From an uncultured Tropicimonas sp. (GTDB lineage: Bacteria > Pseudomonadota > Alphaproteobacteria > Rhodobacterales > Rhodobacteraceae), in assembly GCA_947497945.1 (NCBI GenBank), contig CANMIP010000006.1:62001-126000 (forward strand): DNA of 64,000 nt, read 5' to 3'. This document shows positions 8,928 to 18,491 of the stretch, piece after piece. The position numbers were made by a program, and so were the translations under genes. Under the pieces are notes generated by a model, which saw only the letters and a list, made by a program, of their open reading frames with translations, searched no databases and was not told the DNA's origin. Each line of letters starts with the position of its first letter. Position 1 is the first letter of the stretch.

Positions 8928-9791
8928 ATGAAAATTATGGACAAGCGCGACCGCGCGGTGATCTTCCGGGACAGGCTCGCCGCACAGATGATTGTAACCG
9001 GCTTCAACAGGTCGGCCCTTGCCCGGGCGACCGGGGTGGATCGCTCGACCGTGGCGCAGATCCTCTCCGAGGGCGCGGCACGGCTGCCCAATGCGCATCT
9101 GGCGGCGGAATGCGCGCGCGTGCTCGGGGTTTCGTCGGACTGGCTGCTGGGGCTGTCGGACCGGCCGGAACGCCCCGGCGACGTGATCGCGGCGGCGATG
9201 ACCGTGACCGAAGCGGCGCGCTCCTCGGCCGATGCCCAGCTTCACGAGTGGCATCGCGAGGCATCGGGCTCGAAGATCCGGCATGTCCCCGCGACCCTGC
9301 CGGATGTGCTCAAGACCGAGCCGCTGATGACCTGGGAATACAGCAACTTCCTCGGCAAGACGCCGGAACAGGCCATTGGCGCCTCGCAGGACCGGCTCGG
9401 GCTGCTGGACGGGCAGGTGGCGGATTACGAGATCGCCATCTCCATGGGAGAGCTGCGCGCCTTCGCCGCCGGGGCCGGGTATTATCAGGGATTGTCCGCC
9501 GAGATCCGGCGCGATCAGCTCGATTACCTGATCAGCGCCGCCCGCGATCTCTACCCGTCGCTCCGCCTGTTCCTCTTCGACGCGCGGCGCGTCTTCAGCG
9601 CTCCGGTCTCGGTATTCGGCTCCTTTCTCGGCGTGGTCTATATCGGCCGCTTCTATCTCGCCTTCCGCTCCCGCGACCGGGTTCGCTCCCTGACCGAGCA
9701 TTTCGACAACCTGATCCGGGAGGCGGAAGTGGACTCCCGCCAGGTGCCGGGCTGGCTGGAGGCGCTGCGCGCGGAGGTACCGGAGGCTTGA
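8928..9791 (+). CDS. XRE-type HTH transcriptional regulator with uncharacterised C-terminal domain
   Basis: The 287-residue protein begins with a Cro/CI-like helix-turn-helix (about 15-75: SALARATGVDRSTVAQIL) whose end, VLGVSSDWLLGLSDRP, is typical of such repressors. Residues 90-287 form a soluble domain with an aromatic-rich core that I cannot assign; it could bind a ligand. No strong Shine-Dalgarno precedes ATG 8928 or the in-frame ATG 8937. An inverted repeat sits directly upstream. The downstream amidotransferase follows after 52 nt and may be co-transcribed. Confidence 0.85.
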   Translation: MKIMDKRDRAVIFRDRLAAQMIVTGFNRSALARATGVDRSTVAQILSEGAARLPNAHLAAECARVLGVSSDWLLGLSDRPERPGDVIAAAMTVTEAARSSADAQLHEWHREASGSKIRHVPATLPDVLKTEPLMTWEYSNFLGKTPEQAIGASQDRLGLLDGQVADYEIAISMGELRAFAAGAGYYQGLSAEIRRDQLDYLISAARDLYPSLRLFLFDARRVFSAPVSVFGSFLGVVYIGRFYLAFRSRDRVRSLTEHFDNLIREAEVDSRQVPGWLEALRAEVPEA

Positions 9792-9843
9792 CCCCGCGCC
9801 CCGCCTTGCGGCAGATGCGGCCGGAGCGAGGGGAGACCTGCCG

Positions 9844-10584
9844 ATGAAACCATTCCTGATCCTGCAACTGCGCCCGGAGCCCGAGGCGTCCGACAACGAG
9901 TTCGAGGCCTTTCTCGACAAGGGCGGGCTGGCGCCGGAGGAGGTGCGGCGGATCCGGCTGGAGCGGGAAGAGATCCCCGAGGGGCTCGACCCGGCGGATT
10001 TTGCAGGCGTGATCGTCGGCGGCGGGCCGGGCTGCGTGTCGGACCCCGATGAGAGCAAGCCGGCCATCGAGAAGCATATCGAGGAGGAGATCCTCGGGCT
10101 GATGCCCGCGATCACCGGGCAGGACATTCCCTTCATGGGCTGCTGCTACGGGATCGGCATCCTGGCGCATCACCTTGGCGGCGAGGTGTCCAAGGCGCGC
10201 TATGGCGAGCCCGTTGGGCCGGTGCCCTGCGATGTTACCGAAGACGGCCGGGCCGATCCGCTGTTGGCGGCGTTGCCGGACCGGTTCGAGGCGTTGGTCG
10301 GGCACAAGGAGGCGGTGCAGGCGCTGCCTCCGGGCTGCGTGCAGCTTCTGGCCTCCGAGCCCTGTCCGTTCCAGATGATCCGCTACGGCCGCAATGTCTA
10401 TGCCACGCAGTTTCACCCGGAGGCCGATGGCGAGGTCTTCGCGCTGCGGATCGAGATCTACAAGGACAAGGGGTATTTCCCGCCGGAGGAGGCGGCGTCG
10501 CTGACCCGGGCCGTGATGGCGTCGAAGACGGATGTCGCGCCGCGGATCCTGCGGAATTTCGTCACCCGCTATCGCGACATGTGA
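9844..10584 (+). CDS. Class I glutamine amidotransferase-like protein (GuaA-type GATase domain)
   Basis: The 246-residue protein is a stand-alone GATase1 domain. GVIVGGGPG marks the oxyanion region, Cys in MGCCYGIGIL is the expected nucleophile, and TQFHPEAD supplies the catalytic His. Such proteins hydrolyse glutamine or related gamma-glutamyl compounds; the acceptor is unknown because no synthetase partner is adjacent. The start at 9844 follows a GAGGGGAG. It probably belongs to a two-gene unit with the HTH regulator upstream. Confidence 0.82.
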   Translation: MKPFLILQLRPEPEASDNEFEAFLDKGGLAPEEVRRIRLEREEIPEGLDPADFAGVIVGGGPGCVSDPDESKPAIEKHIEEEILGLMPAITGQDIPFMGCCYGIGILAHHLGGEVSKARYGEPVGPVPCDVTEDGRADPLLAALPDRFEALVGHKEAVQALPPGCVQLLASEPCPFQMIRYGRNVYATQFHPEADGEVFALRIEIYKDKGYFPPEEAASLTRAVMASKTDVAPRILRNFVTRYRDM

Positions 10585-10693
10585 TCCGATGCCCCTCTTC
10601 CCACGTAATCTTTGACAAAAGCATGCTGGACAAGGGGCGGCGTGGCGGCGAGGCTTGGTCCTGCCGGATATGTCTGTCCCCGGTGAGGTTACG

Positions 10694-11800
<1,107 letters not shown>

Positions 11801-11981
11801 CGGCGCAGATCATCCGACCTTGTGGGCGGCCTGAGCGACCTCGGAGAGCGGGTCACAAATGGCTGAAAGGAACCGGTAGCCGCTCTTGGGGCAGTGCGAT
11901 GATGGGCACGCACTGGCAGGGCTTGTGTTGCAACCGCAGCGAAGATCCGCCCCGTCCGCAGCAGATGTGGCGTCCAACCGG

Positions 11982-12012
11982 GCGTAGACACCGCCTTTAG
12001 CGGTGCCTACGC
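11982..12012. terminator. Strong hairpin between convergent folE2 and aldehyde dehydrogenase genes
   Basis: GCGTAGACACCGC (11982-11994) pairs with GCGGTGCCTACGC (12000-12012) with one mismatch around a CTTTA loop. No T-run follows on either strand. It lies 7 nt past the minus-strand stop and could end either transcript. Confidence 0.4.
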
Positions 12013-12018
12013 GTGGTG

Positions 12019-13458
12019 TCACTCGGCGGGGAACCCACCGACGGCCTTGATTTCGAGGAAATCCTCCAACCCGAACGCGCCGCCCTCACGGCCCTTGCCG
12101 GATTGCTTGATGCCACCGAAGGGCGAGGTCTTGGCACGGCTCTTGCCGTTGATCTCGACCATGCCGGCCTTGAGTGCGAAAGCCATGCGGCGCTGGCGTT
12201 CGGGATCCTGGGTCTGGGCGTAGTTGGTCAGGCCGTAGACCGTATCATTGGCGATGGCGACCGCCTCTTCCTCGGTCTCGAAGGGAATGATCGACAGCAC
12301 CGGGCCGAAGATCTCCTCGCGGGCGATTGTCATGTCATTGGTGACATCGGCGAAGACGGTCGGGCGGACGAAATACCCGCGATTCAGCCCGTCGGGCCGC
12401 CCCGGGCCGCCGGCGACGAGCCGCGCGCCTTCCGAGATGCCCTTTTCGATCAGGCCCTGAACCTTGTCCCACTGCATCTGGCTGACCAGCGGGCCGATAT
12501 GGCGGCCATCTTCATGCGCCGAGGCGACGGCGGTCTTCTCGGCCGCTTCGCGCGCGGTTTCGACAGCCTGGTCGTAGATTTCGCGCTGCACCAGCATCCG
12601 CGAGGGCGCGTTGCAGGACTGGCCGGTATTCTGCATCATGTGCCGCACGCCGCGCACCACCGCCTTCTCGTCGGCATCGGCGAAGACCACGTTGGCGCCC
12701 TTGCCGCCAAGTTCGAGGCTGACGCGCTTGAGCGTCTCGGCCGCGGCCTTGGAGATCAGGATGCCGGCGCGGGTCGAGCCGGTGAAGGAAACCATGTCGA
12801 TGCCCGGATGGGCCGAAAGCTGCGAGCCGACGCCCACGCCATCGCCATTGACCATGTTGTAGACACCCGCCGGAACGCCCGCCTCGTCGAGGATCTCGGA
12901 CCAGAGCAGCGAGGAGAGCGGCGCGATCTCGGACGGTTTCAGCACCATGGTGCAGCCGGCCAGAAGCGCCGGGATGACCTTCAGCGCCACCTGGTTCATC
13001 GGCCAGTTCCAGGGCGTGATCATCGCCACCGTGCCGATGGGCTCCAGCACGATGCGATCATTGGGGGAGCTGTCATTCAGCGGGCGAACGAACTCGAAAT
13101 CCTTCATCGCCTCGAGGAAACCCTCGATATGCCAGGAGCCGGCGCCGACCTGGCTGCCGCGCGAGAGGGCAATCGGCGCGCCCATCTCCAGCGTCATCGC
13201 CTGCGCCATTTCCTCGGCGCGGCGGTTGTAGACCTCAAGGATCTTCTCGACCACCGCCACGCGCTCCGCCGGGTCCGTCGCGGCCCAGGCGGGGAAGGCG
13301 GCATTGGCTGCGGCGACGGCGGCATCGGTATCGGCCTGGCTGCCCAGCGAGATCACCGCGACCTCTTCTTCGGTCGAGGGGTCGATGACGGGGAAATCAT
13401 TGGCAACGGCCGGATCAACCCAGGCGCCGTCGATATAGAACTGGCGTTTCTCGATCAT
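12019..13458 (-). CDS. NAD(P)-dependent aldehyde dehydrogenase
   Basis: The 479-residue protein has standard ALDH length. ITPWNWP is the cofactor-contact segment, VSLELGGKG carries the catalytic Glu, NTGQSCNAPSRM carries the nucleophilic Cys, and EEIFGPVLSI and SPFGGIKQSG are the usual C-terminal motifs. It oxidises an aldehyde to the acid in the cytoplasm; the substrate cannot be read from sequence. ATG 13458 follows GGTAGGAAG. It stands alone on the minus strand. Confidence 0.92.
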   Translation of the reverse strand: MIEKRQFYIDGAWVDPAVANDFPVIDPSTEEEVAVISLGSQADTDAAVAAANAAFPAWAATDPAERVAVVEKILEVYNRRAEEMAQAMTLEMGAPIALSRGSQVGAGSWHIEGFLEAMKDFEFVRPLNDSSPNDRIVLEPIGTVAMITPWNWPMNQVALKVIPALLAGCTMVLKPSEIAPLSSLLWSEILDEAGVPAGVYNMVNGDGVGVGSQLSAHPGIDMVSFTGSTRAGILISKAAAETLKRVSLELGGKGANVVFADADEKAVVRGVRHMMQNTGQSCNAPSRMLVQREIYDQAVETAREAAEKTAVASAHEDGRHIGPLVSQMQWDKVQGLIEKGISEGARLVAGGPGRPDGLNRGYFVRPTVFADVTNDMTIAREEIFGPVLSIIPFETEEEAVAIANDTVYGLTNYAQTQDPERQRRMAFALKAGMVEINGKSRAKTSPFGGIKQSGKGREGGAFGLEDFLEIKAVGGFPAE

Positions 13459-13948
13459 GTCGATCTTCCTACCCTTGTTTTCATGGCACAACGGCCTTTT
13501 CGCTTCGTTTTCCCAGGGGCTGCGCAAGGCGCCCAGACCCCGTTTGTCCCGGTCGATCCGCCCGGCGACAGCCCAATGCCAGCGACAGGTTGTCGATGGA
13601 TCGGGCACTCCGGGAAGGGGCGTTTTATCGTTCGAGACTCCGGGCTGCGTGCCAATACAGGCCCGGCTTGCACGACCATTCTTGCCCCCGGGCATGGCCA
13701 TGCCGACAAAGACATCCGATTTCCTGGGCGGCATTGCAAGCCTTGTCGCCAGCCCTGGGCGGGATGACGGTACGGGAGCGGGGCGCGCCGTCTGCGGGCG
13801 GCTCTTCCCGAAGGCTCGGCCGGTCGATGTCGCGCCGGGATTTCGGCAGCCGAAAAAATGCTTTGCGCGCGCGAGGTTGGCCAATTGACATGCCCGGAAT
13901 CCAAGGCGAGTCTCTGCGCCGGGTTTTGGGTATCAGGGCGGACCTTTC
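13459..13948. other. 490-nt divergent intergenic region upstream of ALDH and the acylation cassette
   Basis: I find no supported gene. The plus strand carries a TTGACA at 13885-13890 without a good -10, which may still belong to the five-gene cassette promoter. The rest is GC-rich with no clear repeat. Confidence 0.4.
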
Positions 13949-14599
13949 ATGATTCTATTCGGTGTCAGGTCGCCGCTGGTTGTCGATTGCGAGATCGCGG
14001 CGCAGAGATGCGGCACGCCTTTTCGTTTCGGCGTATCGCTGGATGACGAACATCCGCGCACAATGTTCGACATTGAAATTGTTGACTATCCGGAGCTGGA
14101 CAAGATCGAGCGCTTTCCCGCGCTGCCCTGTGCTTTTTCGCCCAGACGGCGGGAAGAGCTTGCCCGGATCGCGGAAGAGGCCGGCTTCGAACTGGCCGAA
14201 ACGCTGGTTGATCCGACGGCCATCCTGCCGCCCCGGCTGCGCCTCGGCCGCGCGGGGTTCATCAATGCCGGCGTGGTCATCGGCGGGGGTTCGATGTTCG
14301 GCGATGGCGTCCTCGTCAACCGTAGCGCCTCGATCGGCCATCACTGCCTGCTCGAGGACTGGGTCAGCGTCGGGCCGGGCGCGATCCTGTCGGGCAATGT
14401 CCGCGTCGGGCGCAATTCCATGATCGGCGCCGGGGCTATCCTGCAATCCGACATCCGGGTCGGCGAGAATGTTCGGATCGCTGCTGGCAGCCTCGTGCGC
14501 AAGAACGTGCCGGACAATTCCCTCGTTTCGGGCAACCCGGCAAAGACCGTTCGGGCGCGCCCCTTTCCGTCTTCCCTCGAAAGGGCGGGCGGCGAATGA
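13949..14599 (+). CDS. Left-handed beta-helix acyltransferase (PglD/NeuD-like), first gene of acylation cassette
   Basis: The 216-residue protein has an N-terminal region loosely like the nucleotide/sugar-binding domain of NeuD/PglD sugar acetyltransferases (1-75) and then hexapeptide repeats forming a left-handed beta-helix (about 90-200: VVIGGGSMFGDGVLVNRSAS, then GAILSGNVRVGRNSMIGAG). The ending NSLVSGNPAKTVRARP is typical of O/N-acetyltransferases. GHHC supplies the likely catalytic His. Its stop overlaps the next start as ATGA. Context suggests it modifies the acyl unit or the sugar acceptor of the cassette. Confidence 0.8.
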   Translation: MILFGVRSPLVVDCEIAAQRCGTPFRFGVSLDDEHPRTMFDIEIVDYPELDKIERFPALPCAFSPRRREELARIAEEAGFELAETLVDPTAILPPRLRLGRAGFINAGVVIGGGSMFGDGVLVNRSASIGHHCLLEDWVSVGPGAILSGNVRVGRNSMIGAGAILQSDIRVGENVRIAAGSLVRKNVPDNSLVSGNPAKTVRARPFPSSLERAGGE

Positions 14600-16365
14600 G
14601 CACTGGCTTCCACGAACGGCTCTTTGCCGGGTTTGCCGCCGCCGAGAAACGGGACTTCCTCGTGTCGCCGTCCCAGCGGTTGAGTTACCAGGATGCAGCG
14701 CGGGGCATTCGCCGCTGGCTTGCGCTGTTCGACCGGTTCGGGCTCGCCTCCGGAGATCGGATCGTCCTGCGAACCGATCGGGACGATGTTGCGTGCATTG
14801 CCTTCATCGCCGCCCTGGTCGATGGCAAGGTGCCGGTGCTTCTCGAAGGGGGCTGCCCGGATGCGAGGTTCCTCTCCACCGTCCAGCTTGTCGAACCGGC
14901 GCTCGCGATTTCTGACGGGCACCTGCCGGACCTTCCCGGCGCAACGCAGGGCTTCGCGCTCGCCGAAGGGGCCTCCGGACAGGGGTTTCGCTTTCTGCAA
15001 CGGCGCAAGGGCGGTGCCGAGTTCGGGTTGGAATGCGATCCGGCGACAAGGGCGCCGGCGCTTTCCGGCGCCACGAGGCTGGCCTATCTGCTCTTCACCT
15101 CGGGATCGACCGCCGAACCGAGCGGTGTCGAGGTCACGCAGGACAATCTTGCGGCGAATCTCGACACCCTGTCGTGCCTGTTCGACTACGATCCCCAGTC
15201 CCGGATCTTCAATGACATGATCCTCGCCCATGCCGACGGAATGATCCAGGGGCCGATGCTGGCGGCGTGGAACAAGGCGGCGGTGCTGCGCGCCGGCGGT
15301 TTCGAGCTTCAGCATATCGAGGACTGGCTGGCCTGCGTGCGGCGGTTCAGGGCGACGCATGTCCTGTCCGTGCCCACGGTCTGGTCGTTGATCGACAGCT
15401 ATGCCGCCCATGACGATTATTTCGACGGGCCGGAATGCCGCGTGCTCATGACGGTTGCCGCCAAGATGCCGGAGCCGCTCTGGGAGCGGATCGAAAGCCG
15501 TTTCTCGCGTCCGCTCGTCAATCATTACGGGCTGACCGAGACGGTTGCGAGCGCGCTTTACGCCGGACATGCGGAAGAGCTCGGGGCCTGGGGAACGATC
15601 GGGCGACCGCTGGATTGCGAGGCCAGAATCGCGAATGGCGGCGATGAGGGCGAGCTGCAACTGCGGGGTGCCAATGTCTTTTCCGGCTATTGGCGAAACC
15701 CGGAACGGACAGCGCGCAGCTTCACCGAAGATGGCTGGTTCCGGACCGGAGACCTCGCGCGCGCCCGTGACGATGGCAGCTACGAGGTCCTCGGGCGGAT
15801 CAAGTCCGTCATCATGTCGGGCGGGGTGTTGATCCGGCCCGACGAGATCGACGAAGCGATGCTTCGCCACCCGGCCGTTGCGGAAAGCGCTACGGTCGGT
15901 GTGTCCGACAGGTTTTTCGGAGAGGTCGGTGTCACCTGTGTCGTGCTGAACGAGGATCTCGACGAGGCCGAGCTGACCGAGCATCAGCGCCTCTATGTCG
16001 AGCCGCGCAAGGTGTCCAAGCGCATCCTGGCGGTGCCGTCAATTCCGCGGGGACCGTCCGGGAAGGTGACGCTGGACGCGCTTCGCGCCGTGATCGCATC
16101 GCGGACCGATGAACCGGCGGCGGGCGGCGACAGGGTCGTGCTGTCCGACGATGTTCTGGACCTGGCGGCGGGCGTCTTTCGGGTCCCGCGCGACCAGGTT
16201 TCGCTTCGGACAACACCCGACACCCTGAAGGCATGGGACAGCTTCACCCAGTTGAATCTCGTTCTCTCGGTCGAATCCCATTTCGGATGCCGGATCCCGG
16301 CTGCCAGTGTGAGCAAGCTGCGCAGCCTCGCGGATGTCGTGACGGCGGTCGAGGAGCTTTCATGA
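14596..16365 (+). CDS. Adenylation domain - acyl carrier fusion (DltA-DltC-like)
   Basis: The 589-residue protein joins an AMP-forming ligase to a carrier domain. The ligase shows LLFTSGSTAEPSGVEV (167-180, P-loop), VNHYGLTET (308-316), GWFRTGDLAR (380-389), GRIKSVIMSGG (400-410) and the C-terminal catalytic Lys490 in PRGPSGKVTLDAL. The P-loop departs from the usual TGxPKG (here TAEPSG). Residues 512-589 resemble an acyl carrier with the phosphopantetheine Ser549 in WDSFTQLNLV. It would adenylate an unidentified acid and load it on its own carrier arm. Overlaps both neighbours by 4 nt. Confidence 0.87.
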   Translation: MSTGFHERLFAGFAAAEKRDFLVSPSQRLSYQDAARGIRRWLALFDRFGLASGDRIVLRTDRDDVACIAFIAALVDGKVPVLLEGGCPDARFLSTVQLVEPALAISDGHLPDLPGATQGFALAEGASGQGFRFLQRRKGGAEFGLECDPATRAPALSGATRLAYLLFTSGSTAEPSGVEVTQDNLAANLDTLSCLFDYDPQSRIFNDMILAHADGMIQGPMLAAWNKAAVLRAGGFELQHIEDWLACVRRFRATHVLSVPTVWSLIDSYAAHDDYFDGPECRVLMTVAAKMPEPLWERIESRFSRPLVNHYGLTETVASALYAGHAEELGAWGTIGRPLDCEARIANGGDEGELQLRGANVFSGYWRNPERTARSFTEDGWFRTGDLARARDDGSYEVLGRIKSVIMSGGVLIRPDEIDEAMLRHPAVAESATVGVSDRFFGEVGVTCVVLNEDLDEAELTEHQRLYVEPRKVSKRILAVPSIPRGPSGKVTLDALRAVIASRTDEPAAGGDRVVLSDDVLDLAAGVFRVPRDQVSLRTTPDTLKAWDSFTQLNLVLSVESHFGCRIPAASVSKLRSLADVVTAVEELS

Positions 16366-17186
16366 CGCCAAGCCTGCGTGCGGTGTGCCTGGCGTGGATA
16401 TCGGCGCTCGGTCTTGCCGGATTGGTCGCGCTGCTGCTTTGGCAGGCCTGCGAGAGGCGCTTCGCTGCGCGGATCGAGACTGTCGGGACATTGGTCGTGG
16501 GCACCTCGCTTGTGCGCTTCGCCGTGCCGTCAGCCCAAGGCGATGACACGCTGGCGACGCTGGGGCCGCGCGAGTTCCTCCGTCTCGGCTTTCCGGGAGG
16601 GCAGGAGCGCCATGTCCTGCAAGCCGCCTCCGCTGCGGCGGAAGCCGGCGCGGCGGCGATCTTCATCGAAGTCAATCCGATCGTGTCGCGCTTTGCCAAC
16701 CAGTCGCCGGGCTGCGGTCTGCGGGCAGGGATGCGGTATGAACGGTCGGTCCTGATGGCAACCGCGGAAGCCCTGTTCCGCCTCGACGAGGATTTCTGGC
16801 TGCGGGGCGGGGCGCTGCCGGCTTCCCGGGCAGGAAAGGGCGAGGTCACGGAGGAAACGCTCTCCCTGCTATACCCGCTCTCCCTTCCCGGATCCTGTTT
16901 TCCGGACGCGTGGCGCAGGCTAGTCGAAGATCACACAGACACGCGCTTCGCGTTCCTTGCCATGCCGCGCGCGCCGGTAGCCCGGGACCGGATCGGCCGG
17001 GATGCAATGCGCGATTTCCTCGAAGCGTCGGAAGCGTTCGCGGCCGCGACAGGCGCGCCGCTCTTCATTGCCGATCCCGATGGAAGCTGGAGTGCGGCGC
17101 ATTTCCTCGACCAGGCACATCTGAACGAGGCCGGGTCCGAACGCTTCCTGCGAAGCTTCGCGCAGTGGTGGGACGAACAGCCGTGA
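16362..17186 (+). CDS. Membrane-anchored SGNH/GDSL-fold protein (DltD/AlgJ-like)
   Basis: The 274-residue protein has one N-terminal membrane segment (about 8-28) and an extracytoplasmic SGNH-like domain. Ser49 in VVGTSLVRF occupies the block I nucleophile position, and DQAHLN near the C-terminus (Asp250, His253) matches the terminal DxxH. In dlt and alginate-acetylation systems such proteins act with an MBOAT on the outer side of the inner membrane. Start ATG 16362 overlaps the ligase stop (ATGA), and its own stop overlaps the MBOAT start (GTGA). Similarity to DltD is by fold and context, not by confident alignment. Confidence 0.72.
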   Translation: MTPSLRAVCLAWISALGLAGLVALLLWQACERRFAARIETVGTLVVGTSLVRFAVPSAQGDDTLATLGPREFLRLGFPGGQERHVLQAASAAAEAGAAAIFIEVNPIVSRFANQSPGCGLRAGMRYERSVLMATAEALFRLDEDFWLRGGALPASRAGKGEVTEETLSLLYPLSLPGSCFPDAWRRLVEDHTDTRFAFLAMPRAPVARDRIGRDAMRDFLEASEAFAAATGAPLFIADPDGSWSAAHFLDQAHLNEAGSERFLRSFAQWWDEQP

Positions 17187-18253
17187 GCGTACTCGACTAC
17201 CATGTCTTCCTCCTGCTCTCACTTGTGTGCGTGCCGATATCCTGGTCGGTGCCGCGCGCCCATGCCTTTGACGCGGTGGCCGGTTGGACCGCGCTCTGCC
17301 TTGTCGTGCTCTCCCCGGCAACGGCCCTGTGGCTGACGGCCATCGTCCTCGGCTTGCCGAAGCTCCTGGCCGGCAGAGATGCAAGGCGCGGGCCACGCGC
17401 CGTGCTGGCCATCCTGTTGCTGACAGTGGGACTGATAGTCTCGCGTGCCCTGCCGGGATGGGCCTGGATCGGCGGCGCGTTCTTCACGTTGCGGGCCATG
17501 CATGTCGTGATCGAATGGTGGATGCGCCGCCTGTCCGCGCCGAGCCTGCGCGAGAGCCTGCATTATTTCCTCTTCCTTCCCGTTCTCGCGGCCGGCCCGA
17601 TCCATCGCCTGCCGCATTTCCAGCACCAGCTCCGCCGCCGCCGATGGGACCCCCAAATGTTCTTCACCGGGGCCGAGCGGATCCTGCTCGGGCTTGTCTG
17701 GTTCTACGTGGTGGCGAGTTTCGTGCTCGTCCAGGTCGACGCAAGGCTGGCCTGGTACCTGTCGGACGTGGCCGATTTCTGGTCCGTCTGGGCCCGGGCC
17801 GCGGTCAGTTGGCTGGAGCTGTTCTTCGCCTTCTCGGGCACCACGCACCTGGCATTGGGCATCTCGCTGATGATGGGATTGAAGCTGGAGGAGAATTTCG
17901 ACCGCCCCTGGGCGGCACGCAACCTGGTGGATTTCTGGACCCGCTGGCACATGACGTTGACGCATTGGGTCCGCGACTATGCATTCCGGCCGCTGACGGC
18001 GCTGACGCGAAGCCCGGTGGTCGGGCTGCTCGGGGCGATGCTTGTCGTCGGGCTGTGGCACGAATTCTCGCTCTACTACGTGTTGTGGGCGATGTGGCAA
18101 TCGCTTGGCATCCTGCTGTCGCAGCTCGTCAATCGCAGGATCGGCGCGCGTTGGCGCCGGTCCTGGATCACTGCACCGTTCGGCTTCCTGGCGATCCTCG
18201 CCTGGCTCTCTGCAGCACGTCCCGTGATCGAACTCATGGGGGTCGGCCATTGA
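17183..18253 (+). CDS. MBOAT family membrane O-acyltransferase (DltB-like)
   Basis: The 356-residue polytopic protein shows MBOAT hallmarks: AAGPIHRLPHF (136-146), NLVDFWTRWHMTLTHWVRDY (247-266) and VVGLWHEFSLYYVLW with the invariant His293. MBOAT enzymes of this class take an acyl group from a cytoplasmic carrier thioester and transfer it through the membrane to an outside acceptor. GTG 17183 is chosen because the upstream stop overlaps as GTGA and the first membrane segment begins at residue 7. The last codon pair overlaps the microprotein start (TTGA). Confidence 0.88.
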   Translation: MSVLDYHVFLLLSLVCVPISWSVPRAHAFDAVAGWTALCLVVLSPATALWLTAIVLGLPKLLAGRDARRGPRAVLAILLLTVGLIVSRALPGWAWIGGAFFTLRAMHVVIEWWMRRLSAPSLRESLHYFLFLPVLAAGPIHRLPHFQHQLRRRRWDPQMFFTGAERILLGLVWFYVVASFVLVQVDARLAWYLSDVADFWSVWARAAVSWLELFFAFSGTTHLALGISLMMGLKLEENFDRPWAARNLVDFWTRWHMTLTHWVRDYAFRPLTALTRSPVVGLLGAMLVVGLWHEFSLYYVLWAMWQSLGILLSQLVNRRIGARWRRSWITAPFGFLAILAWLSAARPVIELMGVGH

Positions 18254-18399
18254 CACCGCTCTGGTCCTTCTATGAGCGGTTGCTGCCCGGCAGGCTCGTG
18301 TGGCCGGCTGTGACGCTGACCTACATGATCGCCATTCTGCTCTTGCTGCTGTTCGCGCGCGTACCGGTCGAGCAGATCATCTATATCGACCTGAACTGA
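18250..18399 (+). CDS. DltX-like membrane microprotein with C-terminal tyrosine motif
   Basis: The 49-residue product starts with TTG at 18250, overlapping the MBOAT stop. It has a basic, aromatic N-terminus (LWSFYERLLPGRLVWP), one hydrophobic helix (about 19-36) and the C-terminus EQIIYIDLN. The ending fits the pattern hydrophobic-hydrophobic-Tyr-x-x-hydrophobic of DltX in Gram-positive dlt operons (FIYNEF type), where the tyrosine is proposed as the acyl acceptor between MBOAT and polymer; here that is Tyr45. Size, topology, position and C-terminus all agree; homology itself is not proven. It would be missed by usual length cut-offs. Confidence 0.72.
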   Translation: MTPLWSFYERLLPGRLVWPAVTLTYMIAILLLLLFARVPVEQIIYIDLN

Positions 18400-18491
18400 C
18401 GCATCGCGCTGGTTTCACCGGCCTCCGCTGACCGGGTTTGCGACACAATGTCAAAGCGCCCGCCTGCCGTCCGGGAAGGGCTTGTAATCGA

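Noticed and set aside
10612-10640. Possible folE2 promoter with perfect TTGACA at 10612
   Set aside because: No acceptable -10 hexamer lies 15-19 nt downstream, so it is mentioned in the gene entry but not listed as a promoter.
12013-13767. A 584-codon plus-strand frame opposite the aldehyde dehydrogenase
   Set aside because: The minus-strand ALDH has every family motif; the opposite frame has none.
13457-13952. Several overlapping frames of 60-150 codons upstream of the acylation cassette
   Set aside because: They occur on both strands with similar length, lack ribosome sites and have biased, domain-free translations.
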